From Cellulosimicrobium funkei (GTDB taxonomy: Bacteria > Actinomycetota > Actinomycetes > Actinomycetales > Cellulomonadaceae), in assembly GCF_004519295.1 (NCBI RefSeq), contig NZ_SOZH01000003.1:62001-126000 (forward strand): a stretch of 64,000 nt of DNA, written 5' to 3'. Below the pieces are notes generated by a model. It saw only the letters and a program-made list of their open reading frames with translations, did not search any database and had not been told where the DNA came from. Position 1 is the first letter of the stretch; each line of letters starts with the position of its first letter. A program made the translations under genes and the position numbers. Positions 10,032-17,337 of this stretch are shown one piece after another.

Positions 10032-10664
10032 TCACTCCAGCGCGCTCGACGGGTCCCCGGACGCCGGCTCGGCCGCGTCGGTGCGCGAGCCGAGGGAGTC
10101 GTCGCCCATGTCCTGCGCGTCCACGACGGCGAGCTCGTCGAGGAGGAACAGGAACGCGCGGGCGTACGGGTTGTCGTCCACGCGCTCCCGGACGTCGGAC
10201 CAGTCGATCTGCTCGCGCATCGCCCGCGCGACCGGCAGGAGCCGCGAGAAGTCGCAGTAGTGCTCGCCGAGGACGCGCAGCTTCGACGCCATGATCTCGG
10301 TCGCGGACAGCACGGGCATGCGGACCGCGAGGACCTCGAGCTCGTCGGTGCGCGCGAGCAGGTCGTCGTCGATCGGCTCGCCGACCATCCGGTACAGGAC
10401 GTCGATGAGCTCGCCCCCGTGGTACGCCTTGAAGAGCCAGTTCTCCGTCGGCTCCGTGATCTCGAGCCCCGCCTCGCGCAGCACCTCGCGCGCCCGGTCC
10501 ACGTCGACCTCGCGGATTGCGAAGTCGGCGTCGTGGCTCGGCTCCGGCGCCCCGCGCGCCCACGCCGCGTAGCCGCCGACGAGCGCGTGCGGGATCTCGG
10601 CCTCGGCCAGCGCCGCGGCGGTCATCCGGAGGCCGTCGTGCAGTGCGTCCCTGTCGTCCACCAT
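10032..10664 (-). CDS. Nucleotidyltransferase-fold protein
   Basis: A 210-residue protein of the DNA polymerase beta-like nucleotidyltransferase superfamily. The N-terminal pattern HALVGGYAAWARGAP followed by HDADFAI supplies the GG and the metal-binding D-x-D expected of the fold; the rest (FKAYHGGELIDVLYRM, LSATEIMASKLRVLGEHYCDF) resembles uncharacterised minimal nucleotidyltransferases and AbiEii-like proteins. The C-terminal 40 residues are acidic and probably disordered. It has no partner AbiEi-like gene beside it, so a toxin-antitoxin role is not supported. Substrate unknown. Confidence 0.8.
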   Translation of the reverse strand: MVDDRDALHDGLRMTAAALAEAEIPHALVGGYAAWARGAPEPSHDADFAIREVDVDRAREVLREAGLEITEPTENWLFKAYHGGELIDVLYRMVGEPIDDDLLARTDELEVLAVRMPVLSATEIMASKLRVLGEHYCDFSRLLPVARAMREQIDWSDVRERVDDNPYARAFLFLLDELAVVDAQDMGDDSLGSRTDAAEPASGDPSSALE

Positions 10665-10769
10665 GCCCAGGGTCTACACCACCCCGGGGGTGCTGGCACG
10701 TCGCCACGGGGGAGCTGTCGCCCCGCGGAGCGCGTGCGGCGTCGGGCCGTGGTCCCCACAATCGGGAGG

Positions 10770-11654
10770 GTGCGCCTCGCGACGTTCAACATCCTGCACG
10801 GGCGGTCGCTCGTCGACGACCGCGTCGACGTCGACCGCTTCGCCGGTGCCGTCCGGGCCCTCGACGCGGACGTCCTCGCGCTCCAGGAGGTGGACCGGGA
10901 CCAGCCCCGCTCGCACCGCGCCGACCTCACCGCGGTCGCGGCCGAGGCGGCGGGCGCCGTCGACCACCGGTTCGTCGCGACGCTCGTCGGCGAGCCGGGC
11001 GTGTGGACCGCGCCGACGGGGGAGCACCAGCCGGGGCGCGCCGCCTACGGGATCGCCGTCGTGAGCCGGTACCCGGTCACCGCGTGGCGCACCGTCCTGC
11101 TGCCCGCGCCGCGCACGCGCGTGCCCGTGCGCTTCCCCGGGCGCCGGCTGCCGACGCTCGTGCGCGACGAGCCGCGCGCGGCCCTCGTCGCGCGCGTCGA
11201 GGCGCCGGGCGGGCCGGTGACGGTCGTGTGTACGCACCTGACCTTCGTGCCGGGGCGCAACCTCACGCAGCTCGTGCGGCTCACCCGGGAGCTCGCCGCC
11301 GACGTGCCCGACGGCGAGCCCGTCGTCCTGCTCGGCGACCTCAACATCGAGGCGCCCCAGGCGGCGCGCACGAGCGGGTGGCGTCCGCTCGCCTCCGCGC
11401 CGACGTTCCCCGTCGGCGAGCCCGCGCGCCAGCTCGACCACGTGCTCGCCCACGGCCCGGTCCGGGCGACGGCGCCCGCCGTCGCGGTCGACACGGGGCT
11501 GTCGGACCACCGGGCGCTCGTCGTGCCCGTCGCGCTCGGCGGGGAGCGGCACGCGTCCCCGACCCGCGCGCACGCGGCGGACGAGGACCACGCGCCGCCC
11601 ACCGCGGGCGCGGGAGAGCCGCGACGGCGGGCCGGCCGGGCCGCCGAGGGCTGA
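10770..11654 (+). CDS. Endonuclease/exonuclease/phosphatase-family protein
   Basis: About 294 residues of the EEP metal-dependent hydrolase superfamily (DNase I, sphingomyelinase and inositol phosphatase relatives). All signature blocks are visible: ATFNILHG (Asn), LALQEVDRD (Glu), LLGDLNIEA (Asp/Asn), LDHVLAHG and GLSDHRALV (catalytic Asp-His). There is no signal peptide, so a cytoplasmic role is likely. GTG 10770 gives the typical family N-terminus; GTG 10749 is in frame with poor ribosome binding signals for both. The C-terminal 40 residues are a low-complexity charged tail. Substrate not predictable. Confidence 0.87.
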   Translation: MRLATFNILHGRSLVDDRVDVDRFAGAVRALDADVLALQEVDRDQPRSHRADLTAVAAEAAGAVDHRFVATLVGEPGVWTAPTGEHQPGRAAYGIAVVSRYPVTAWRTVLLPAPRTRVPVRFPGRRLPTLVRDEPRAALVARVEAPGGPVTVVCTHLTFVPGRNLTQLVRLTRELAADVPDGEPVVLLGDLNIEAPQAARTSGWRPLASAPTFPVGEPARQLDHVLAHGPVRATAPAVAVDTGLSDHRALVVPVALGGERHASPTRAHAADEDHAPPTAGAGEPRRRAGRAAEG

Positions 11655-11715
11655 CCGCGAGGCCGTTCGTGAGCCCCGTCACACGGACGTGAGGGGCTGG
11701 TTCCGGGCGGGCGAC

Positions 11716-11734
11716 ATAGATTAGCCTCACCTTT
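11716..11734 (+). promoter_or_regulatory. Iron box overlapping a leaderless promoter
   Basis: This 19-base site matches the DtxR/IdeR consensus (TTAGGTTAGSCTAACCTAA) at about 14 of 19 positions, centred on TTAGCCTCACCT. A -10 element TAGCCT (11722-11727) lies inside it and ends 7 bases before the GTG of the ABC ATPase gene, the spacing of leaderless mRNAs. No ribosome binding site is present. Iron-loaded repressor here would shut off siderophore uptake. The same arrangement recurs at 16005-16023. Confidence 0.8.
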
Positions 11735-12595
11735 GTGAGTGGAACCTCAGCTGCCTCGGTCGCGCCGGGCCTGCCCGGCGCCCCGGCGCTCGCGGGTCAC
11801 GACCTGCGGCTGTCCTACGACGACCGCACCGTGGTCCACGGCGCCGCGCTCGAGCTCGCCCCGGGGGCCGTCACGGCCCTCATCGGGCCCAACGGCTCGG
11901 GCAAGTCGACCCTCCTGCGCTCGCTCGCGCGCCTGCACCGGCCTGACGCCGGGACCGTCGCCCTGGACGACGAGCCCGACGCGCTCGCGCTCCACGCCAA
12001 GGACTTCGCGCGGCGCGTGACGCTCCTGTCGCAGAGCCGGCCCACGCCGTCGGGCGTGAGCGTGCGCGACGTCGTCGCCTACGGACGTCACCCCTACCGT
12101 GGCCGGTTCCGCTCGAACGACCCCGACGGCCCGCGCGCGATCGCGCACGCCATGGACGTCACCGGCATCACCGCGATGGCCGACCGCGGCGTCGACGAGC
12201 TCTCCGGCGGCGAGCTGCAGCGCGTGTGGCTCGCGACGTGCCTCGCGCAGGACACGAAGGTGCTCCTGCTCGACGAGCCGACGACGTACCTCGACCTGCG
12301 CTACCAGGTCGAGCTGCTCGACCTGGTCCGCGACCTGGCGAGCGAGCACGGCGTGGCCGTGGGCGTCGTCCTGCACGACCTCAACCAGGCCGCCGCGGTG
12401 GCCGACCACGTCGTCCTGCTCCACGGCGGCGTCGTGCGCGCCACGGGCCGGGCCGAGGACGTGCTCACGACCGAGCTCCTCACCGAGGTCTACGGCATCC
12501 ACGTCGACGTCTACACGCATCCCCTCACGGGGCGCACGTGCTGCGAGCCGCTCGGTCGGCACGCCGCCCGGCTGGACGCGGCCGTCCTCGTCTGA
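11735..12595 (+). CDS. Ferric-siderophore ABC transporter ATP-binding protein
   Basis: A 286-residue ABC ATPase of the FecE/FepC/BtuD type that powers import of ferric siderophores. Walker A GPNGSGKST is at 51-59, the Q-loop follows at LLSQSRPTPSGVSVRDVVAYGRHPY (family-typical), the signature LSGGELQRVWLA is near 155 and Walker B VLLLDEPTTYLD follows. Translation probably starts at the first base of the mRNA from GTG 11735, since a -10 box within an iron box sits 7 bases upstream. It is the first gene of an iron-uptake set continuing with a binding lipoprotein and a double permease. Confidence 0.95.
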   Translation: MSGTSAASVAPGLPGAPALAGHDLRLSYDDRTVVHGAALELAPGAVTALIGPNGSGKSTLLRSLARLHRPDAGTVALDDEPDALALHAKDFARRVTLLSQSRPTPSGVSVRDVVAYGRHPYRGRFRSNDPDGPRAIAHAMDVTGITAMADRGVDELSGGELQRVWLATCLAQDTKVLLLDEPTTYLDLRYQVELLDLVRDLASEHGVAVGVVLHDLNQAAAVADHVVLLHGGVVRATGRAEDVLTTELLTEVYGIHVDVYTHPLTGRTCCEPLGRHAARLDAAVLV

Positions 12596-12680
12596 CCGCG
12601 GCGTCCGCCGCCGGGCCGCGACTCTCCGCACCTCTTCGTACTCCTCCGCACCGTCTCCGCACCGAACCCGAAGGACACCC

Positions 12681-13679
12681 ATGCGCTCGACCACCCGTTC
12701 CCTCGCCGTGGGCGCCGTCGCGCTCGCGACCGCGCTCGCGCTCACCGCGTGCGGCACGACCGAGGAGCCCGCGACCGGCGGCTCGTCCGACGGCGCGACG
12801 ACCGACGCCGCGTCCGGCCCGGTCACCGTCACCGACGAGCGCGGCGAGGTCACCCTCGACGCCCCGGCCACCGACATCGTCTCGCTCGAGTGGGGCCTCA
12901 CGGAGAACCTCGTGGCGCTGGGCGTCGAGCCCGTCGGCCAGGCGGACGTCGAGGGCTACAACACGTGGGACACCGTCGCGCCGATCGACGCGAGCACGCC
13001 CGACGTCGGCACGCGCGGCGAGCCGAGCCTCGACGCGATCTCCGCGCTCGAGCCGGACCTCGTGGTGACGACCACGGACCTGCCGGAGAACGTCATCGCG
13101 CAGATCGAGGAGGTCGCGCCGGTGCTCGCGCTGCGCGGCTCCGACGGCGAGGACCCCATCGGCTACATGCGCTCCACGGTCGAGACGCTCGGCACCGTGA
13201 CGGGCCGCGAGGACGAGGCGGCCGCCGCGCTCGAGGAGTACGACGCGAAGATCGCCGAGGCCACCACCGCGCTCGACGAGGCGGGCCTCGCCGGGGCCGA
13301 GTTCACGATGGCCGACGGCTGGGTGACGAACGGCGCGGTCTCGATCCGCATGTACACGCCGGGCTCGTTCTTCGGCGCCATCGGCGAGGAGATCGGCCTC
13401 GTCAACGCCTGGACCGAGGGCGGCGACCCCGACTACGGCCTCGCGCAGACCGACGTCGAGGGCCTCACCCAGCTCGGCGACGTGCAGTTCCTCTACGTCG
13501 CGAGCGACTCCGAGGCGAACCCGTTCGAGGAGGGCCTCGCCGGCAACGCCGTGTGGGAGCAGCTCCCGTTCGTCACGGCCGGCGACGTGCACCGTCTGCC
13601 CGACGGCATCTGGATGTTCGGCGGCCCGCTGTCCGCCGCGGCCTACGCCGACGCGGTCGTCGAGGCCCTGACGGCCTGA
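12681..13679 (+). CDS. Siderophore-binding lipoprotein of ABC transporter
   Basis: A 332-residue extracytoplasmic binding protein of the FepB/FecB (class III, helical backbone) type. The signal peptide ends in the lipobox LTAC, so Cys is lipidated and the mature protein is anchored outside the membrane after a Gly/Ser/Thr-rich linker. The core shows the family flow TVTDERGEVTLDAPATDIVSLEWGL... in short: an N-terminal beta lobe, the EPDLVVTTT block, the long connecting helix and a C-terminal lobe ending DGIWMFGGPLSAAAYADAV. The ATG at 12681 follows GAAGGA. It lies between the ATPase and permease genes of the same system. Confidence 0.93.
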   Translation: MRSTTRSLAVGAVALATALALTACGTTEEPATGGSSDGATTDAASGPVTVTDERGEVTLDAPATDIVSLEWGLTENLVALGVEPVGQADVEGYNTWDTVAPIDASTPDVGTRGEPSLDAISALEPDLVVTTTDLPENVIAQIEEVAPVLALRGSDGEDPIGYMRSTVETLGTVTGREDEAAAALEEYDAKIAEATTALDEAGLAGAEFTMADGWVTNGAVSIRMYTPGSFFGAIGEEIGLVNAWTEGGDPDYGLAQTDVEGLTQLGDVQFLYVASDSEANPFEEGLAGNAVWEQLPFVTAGDVHRLPDGIWMFGGPLSAAAYADAVVEALTA

Positions 13680-13735
13680 CGCGGCACCCGGGCGCGCACC
13701 CCGCCAGGACGACGAGAAGGCTGACGAGACCCACT

Positions 13736-15943
13736 GTGAGCAGGCGAGAGCAGCGCACCGCGCCGGAGCCGGACACCCTCCTCCTGGAGGACCCGGCTCC
13801 GGCCGTCGTCCCCGGCGCGGACGGCCCGGAGGGCGGCGTCCCTCCGGGCACCGGCACCGCCCCGGGCCCGACGGCGGCCGCCCCCCGCGCGCGGACGTCG
13901 CGCCTCGGGGTCGCGGGCGCGTTCCTCGCGGCGGCCGTCGTCGCGCTCGTGCTCGCCGCCGTGCACCTCACGCAGGGCACGGCCGACGTCGGCCCGCTCG
14001 ACCTGCTGCGCCTCGCGACCGGGGGAGACGGGGTCGACCAGACGGTCGCCGTCCTCGTCGCGTCGCGCGTGCCGCGGCTCCTCGCCGGCCTGCTGCTGGG
14101 CGTCGCGCTCGGCGTCGCCGGGGCGGTGCTGCAGTCGGTCGCGCGCAACCCGCTCGCGTCGCCCGACACGCTCGCGGTCAACGCGGGCGCCTACCTCACG
14201 GTCGTCGTGGTCGCCGCGTTCGGCCTCTCCGTCCCGTTCTACCTCCAGGGCGGCCTCGCGTTCCTCGGCGGGCTCGCCGCGGCCGGGCTCGTGCTCGTCC
14301 TGGCGCGCGGCGGCGCCGACGGGCCGACCCGGCTCGTGCTCGCCGGCTCGGCCATCATGCTCGCGCTCCACTCGCTGACGACGGTCCTCCTCGTGCTGTT
14401 CGAGCAGGAGACGATGGGCCTGTTCGCGTGGGGGAGCGGCTCGATCGTCCAGTCGGGCACGCGCACGGTCACGCTGGCCACGCCCGTCGTCGTGGTCGGC
14501 GTCCTCGCCGCGCTCGTCCTCGCGCGCCGGCTCGACCTCCTCGGGCTCGGGGACGACGCCGCGACCGTCCTCGGCGTCGACGTGCGCCGCACGCGCGTCG
14601 CCTCGGTGCTCGTCGCCGTCCTGCTCGCCTCGATCGCCGTGACCGTCGCCGGGCCGGTCGGGTTCGTCGGTCTCGCGGCGCCCGTCGTGGCCCGCCTCGT
14701 CGCGCGTCGCGTGCCCGGGCTCGGGCGGCACGTGCTCCTCCTGCCCTTCGCGGCCCTCGTCGGCGTGGTCGTCGTGCTCGGCGCCGACGTCCTGCTCCGC
14801 CTCCTGCTGCCCGGGACGCTCTCGATCGCGGTGCCGACCGGCATCGTCACGACCGTCCTCGGCGCGATCCTGCTCGTGTGGCTCGCGCGCCGCCTGCGCG
14901 ACTCGGGGCCCGCGTCGTCGCGCGGCGGGCACGGTGCGCTGAGCCGGCCGCGCTCGCGGCGCGCGGTCGTCGTGGTCGTGGTCGTCCTGTCGCTCGCCGT
15001 CGCCGCGGCCGCCGTCGCGGGCCTCCTGCTCGGCGACCGGGTCGTGCTGCTGGGCGACGTCGCGAACTGGTGGGCCGGCGTCGCCGGCCGGCACGTGACG
15101 TTCGTGCTCGACCAGCGCGTCCCGCGCGTGCTCGCGGCCCTCCTCGCGGGCGCCGCGCTCGCGCTCGCCGGCACGATCGTGCAGGCCGTGTGCCGCAACC
15201 CGCTCGCGGAGCCGAGCCTGCTCGGCGTGACGTCGGGCGCCGGCCTCGGTGCCGTGACGATGATCCTGCTCGTCCCCGGCGTCGGGATCTGGCCGATGTC
15301 CGCCGCCGCCGCGGTCGGGGCCTTCGCCGTGTTCGGGCTCGTCTACGGGCTCTCCTACCGGGGCGGGCTGAGCTCCGACCGGCTCGTGCTCATCGGCATC
15401 GGCGCCCAGGCCGGGGTGATGGCGATCATCACGCTGCTCGTCGTCGTCGTCGCGCCGTGGGACGTGAACCTCGCGCTCACGTGGCTGTCGGGCTCCACGT
15501 ACGGGCGCACGCTCGAGCAGCTGATCCCCGTCGCGCTCGCTCTGCTCGTGCTCACCCCGCTCACCGCGGTGTTCCGGCGCGACCTGGACGTCGTGGCGCT
15601 CGACGACGACACGCCGCGCGTCCTCGGCGTCGCGCTCGACCGCACGCGGCTGCTCCTGCTCGGCGTCGCCGCGCTGCTCACCGCCGCGGCCGTGTGCGCC
15701 ATCGGGGCGCTCGCGTTCGTCGGCCTCGTCGCGCCGCACGCCGCCCGCGCGCTCGTCGGCTCCCGGCACTCCCGGGTCGTGCCTGTCGCGATGCTGCTCG
15801 GGGCCCTCCTCGTGTCTGTCGCGGACACGCTGGGCCGCGTCGTCATCGCGCCCGGGCAGATCCCCGCGGGTCTCGGCACCGCGCTGCTGGGCGCGCCGTA
15901 CTTCGTCTACCTGCTCTGGCGCAGCCGCGGCCGCGGAGCGTGA
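13736..15943 (+). CDS. Double FecCD-type permease (two permease halves fused, FhuB-like)
   Basis: A 735-residue integral membrane protein made of two FecCD permease domains in one chain (about 60-395 and 410-735), each with about ten membrane helices. Both halves contain the conserved RVPRLLAGLLLGVALGVAGA-type block followed by RNPLA (QSVARNPLASPD in the first, QAVCRNPLAEPS in the second) and the GPVGFVGLAAPVVAR / GALAFVGLVAPHAAR loop that contacts the ATPase. The fusion would act as the whole permease of the siderophore importer, as FhuB does in E. coli. The first 55 residues are a Pro/Gly-rich cytoplasmic tail. GTG 13736 is chosen because upstream sequence is non-coding. Confidence 0.93.
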   Translation: MSRREQRTAPEPDTLLLEDPAPAVVPGADGPEGGVPPGTGTAPGPTAAAPRARTSRLGVAGAFLAAAVVALVLAAVHLTQGTADVGPLDLLRLATGGDGVDQTVAVLVASRVPRLLAGLLLGVALGVAGAVLQSVARNPLASPDTLAVNAGAYLTVVVVAAFGLSVPFYLQGGLAFLGGLAAAGLVLVLARGGADGPTRLVLAGSAIMLALHSLTTVLLVLFEQETMGLFAWGSGSIVQSGTRTVTLATPVVVVGVLAALVLARRLDLLGLGDDAATVLGVDVRRTRVASVLVAVLLASIAVTVAGPVGFVGLAAPVVARLVARRVPGLGRHVLLLPFAALVGVVVVLGADVLLRLLLPGTLSIAVPTGIVTTVLGAILLVWLARRLRDSGPASSRGGHGALSRPRSRRAVVVVVVVLSLAVAAAAVAGLLLGDRVVLLGDVANWWAGVAGRHVTFVLDQRVPRVLAALLAGAALALAGTIVQAVCRNPLAEPSLLGVTSGAGLGAVTMILLVPGVGIWPMSAAAAVGAFAVFGLVYGLSYRGGLSSDRLVLIGIGAQAGVMAIITLLVVVVAPWDVNLALTWLSGSTYGRTLEQLIPVALALLVLTPLTAVFRRDLDVVALDDDTPRVLGVALDRTRLLLLGVAALLTAAAVCAIGALAFVGLVAPHAARALVGSRHSRVVPVAMLLGALLVSVADTLGRVVIAPGQIPAGLGTALLGAPYFVYLLWRSRGRGA

Positions 15944-16004
15944 CGTGTCTCACCCCGCCGGGCGCAGGTCCGCGTCCCGGACGGGTTGACCCCGCCGTGG
16001 GCGC

Positions 16005-16023
16005 GTAGGTTAGCCTCACCTGT
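16005..16023 (+). promoter_or_regulatory. Iron box overlapping a leaderless promoter
   Basis: The site agrees with the DtxR/IdeR consensus at about 15 of 19 positions (TAGGTTAGCCTCACCT core). TAGCCT at 16011-16016 works as a -10 box ending 7 bases before GTG 16024, and TTGACC at 15986-15991 is a fitting -35 with a 19-base spacer. There is no ribosome binding site. Its core is identical to the site at 11716-11734, so both parts of the locus should respond to the same repressor. Confidence 0.82.
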
Positions 16024-17016
16024 GTGAGCCAGACCGTCGTCGCACCCCGCACCCGCGCTCGTCGTCCCGTCGCCCGTGCGACCGCCCCCTGGCGCTTCTT
16101 CGACGTCGAGGTGGCGCGGGTCGAGCAGCTCTCGCCGAGCTTCCGCCGCTTCACCTTCACCGGCCCGGAGCTCGACCTCTTCGGCGACCCGGGTCTCGAC
16201 GTCCGGATCAAGTTCGTGCTCCCCGCGCCCGACGGCGGCTACGAGCACCTCGTGCGCGACGCCGAGTCCTGGTACGCCGCGTGGCGCGACCAGCCCGAGG
16301 AGCGCCGCAACCCGCTGCGCACCTACACGACCGTCGCGGTGCGCCCCGAGGCGCGCGAGGTCGACGTCGACGTCGTGCTGCACGGCGACGCCGGCCCCGC
16401 GTCGCGCTGGGCGCTCGCCGCCGAGGTCGGCACGCCGCTCGTCCTGCTCGGCCCCGACGCCACGTTCGGCGGCCCGGCCGGCGGCATCGAGTTCCGCCCG
16501 CCCACCCGCCCGCACGCGCTCCTGCTCGCGGGCGACGAGACCGCGCTGCCCGCCCTCGCGGCGATCTGCGAGGACCTGCCCGCCGACGCGTGGGGCGAGG
16601 TCTACGTCGAGGTCCCGCACGTGGGCGACGCGCGCGACCTCGTGACCCCGCCCGGGGTGCGCGTGACGTTCCTCGCGCGCGACGACGTCCCCGGCGGGCC
16701 CCACGACGCTCACGGCGCGCGCCTCGTGCCGGCCGTCAAGGAGGCCGCCGCGCGCATGCTCGGTGCGGGCGTCCTCGGGACGGACCCGCCCGTCCAGTGC
16801 CGCACCGCGGAGGACCTCGAGGACGTCGACGTCGACGCGTCGATCCTCTGGGAGGTCCCGGGGCTCCTCGACGAGGAGACCGTCCTCTACGCGTGGCTCG
16901 CGGGCGAGGCGAGCGCCATCAAGACGCTGCGCCGCCACCTCGTGGCCGACCTCGGCGTCGACCGCCGCGCCGTCGCGTTCATGGGCTACTGGCGCGAGGG
17001 CCGCGCCGAGAGCTGA
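16024..17016 (+). CDS. Siderophore-interacting protein (ferric-siderophore reductase, FAD-binding)
   Basis: A 330-residue member of the SIP/ViuB family, which reduces ferric iron in an imported siderophore so that it is released in the cytoplasm. The FAD-binding motif RTYTTVAV lies near residue 97, after the [12 protein letters not shown] strand; the C-terminal NAD(P)H-binding lobe carries [15 protein letters not shown] and the terminal [10 protein letters not shown] typical of the family. It follows the permease but has its own iron-regulated leaderless promoter. A 15-base perfect stem-loop at 17055-17097 ends the transcription unit. Its co-location with the ABC genes indicates one uptake-and-release pathway. 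Confidence 0.94.
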   Translation: MSQTVVAPRTRARRPVARATAPWRFFDVEVARVEQLSPSFRRFTFTGPELDLFGDPGLDVRIKFVLPAPDGGYEHLVRDAESWYAAWRDQPEERRNPLRTYTTVAVRPEAREVDVDVVLHGDAGPASRWALAAEVGTPLVLLGPDATFGGPAGGIEFRPPTRPHALLLAGDETALPALAAICEDLPADAWGEVYVEVPHVGDARDLVTPPGVRVTFLARDDVPGGPHDAHGARLVPAVKEAAARMLGAGVLGTDPPVQCRTAEDLEDVDVDASILWEVPGLLDEETVLYAWLAGEASAIKTLRRHLVADLGVDRRAVAFMGYWREGRAES

Positions 17017-17054
17017 GGCGTTCCCGGGATCCTGTCGAGGGTCCCGTCGAGACA

Positions 17055-17097
17055 CGAGAAGTGGCCCCCACCGAGCACGGTAGGGGGCCACTTCTCG
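17055..17097 (+). terminator. Perfect 15-bp stem-loop terminator
   Basis: CGAGAAGTGGCCCCC (17055-17069) pairs perfectly with 17083-17097 around a 13-base loop, 38 bases after the stop of the siderophore-interacting protein gene. There is no T run, which is usual for terminators in GC-rich actinobacteria. Confidence 0.75.
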
Positions 17098-17193
17098 CAT
17101 CTCGGCTGTGCGGCGCCGCACAGACGCTGCGCGGTCGACGTCGGTACCCAGAGCGTCGGCACCGAGCGCACCGGCACGACGTCCGGCAACGAG

Positions 17194-17220
17194 AAAGGGA
17201 GGCTCGACCGGCCTCCCTTT
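17194..17220. terminator. 10-bp stem-loop upstream of the HelR-like gene
   Basis: AAAGGGAGGC (17194-17203) and GCCTCCCTTT (17211-17220) are perfect reverse complements with a 7-base loop. It lies between the iron-locus terminator and the rifamycin-associated element. It may be a second terminator protecting the following promoter; no T run follows on the plus strand. Confidence 0.5.
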
Positions 17221-17237
17221 CCAAGGTATAGCGCACC

Positions 17238-17260
17238 GGGGGTCTTGCGGCAAGGCCCCC
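17238..17260 (+). promoter_or_regulatory. Rifamycin-associated element (RAE)-like palindrome
   Basis: The interval contains GGGG, one extra base, CTTGCGGCAAG and GGCCCC, essentially the palindromic RAE known from actinobacteria upstream of rifamycin-inducible resistance genes (consensus recalled as GGGGCTTGCGGCAAGGCCCC). It sits 78 bases upstream of the HelD-family gene start and just downstream of TATAGC-like sequence at 17227, placing it where an operator or promoter element would act. Its presence upstream of this paralog but not the one at 5575 argues that this gene is the rifamycin-responsive HelR. Confidence 0.82.
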
Positions 17261-17337
17261 TCGGGGGCGCAGAATCTCCGCTCGTGCGCGGGTCGTCGTG
17301 GCCCGTGCGTCCCTCCGCAGGACCCGGACCGGAGCTG

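Noticed and set aside
10032-10664. AbiEii-type toxin
   Set aside because: Only the minimal nucleotidyltransferase pattern is present, and no AbiEi-like antitoxin gene is adjacent.
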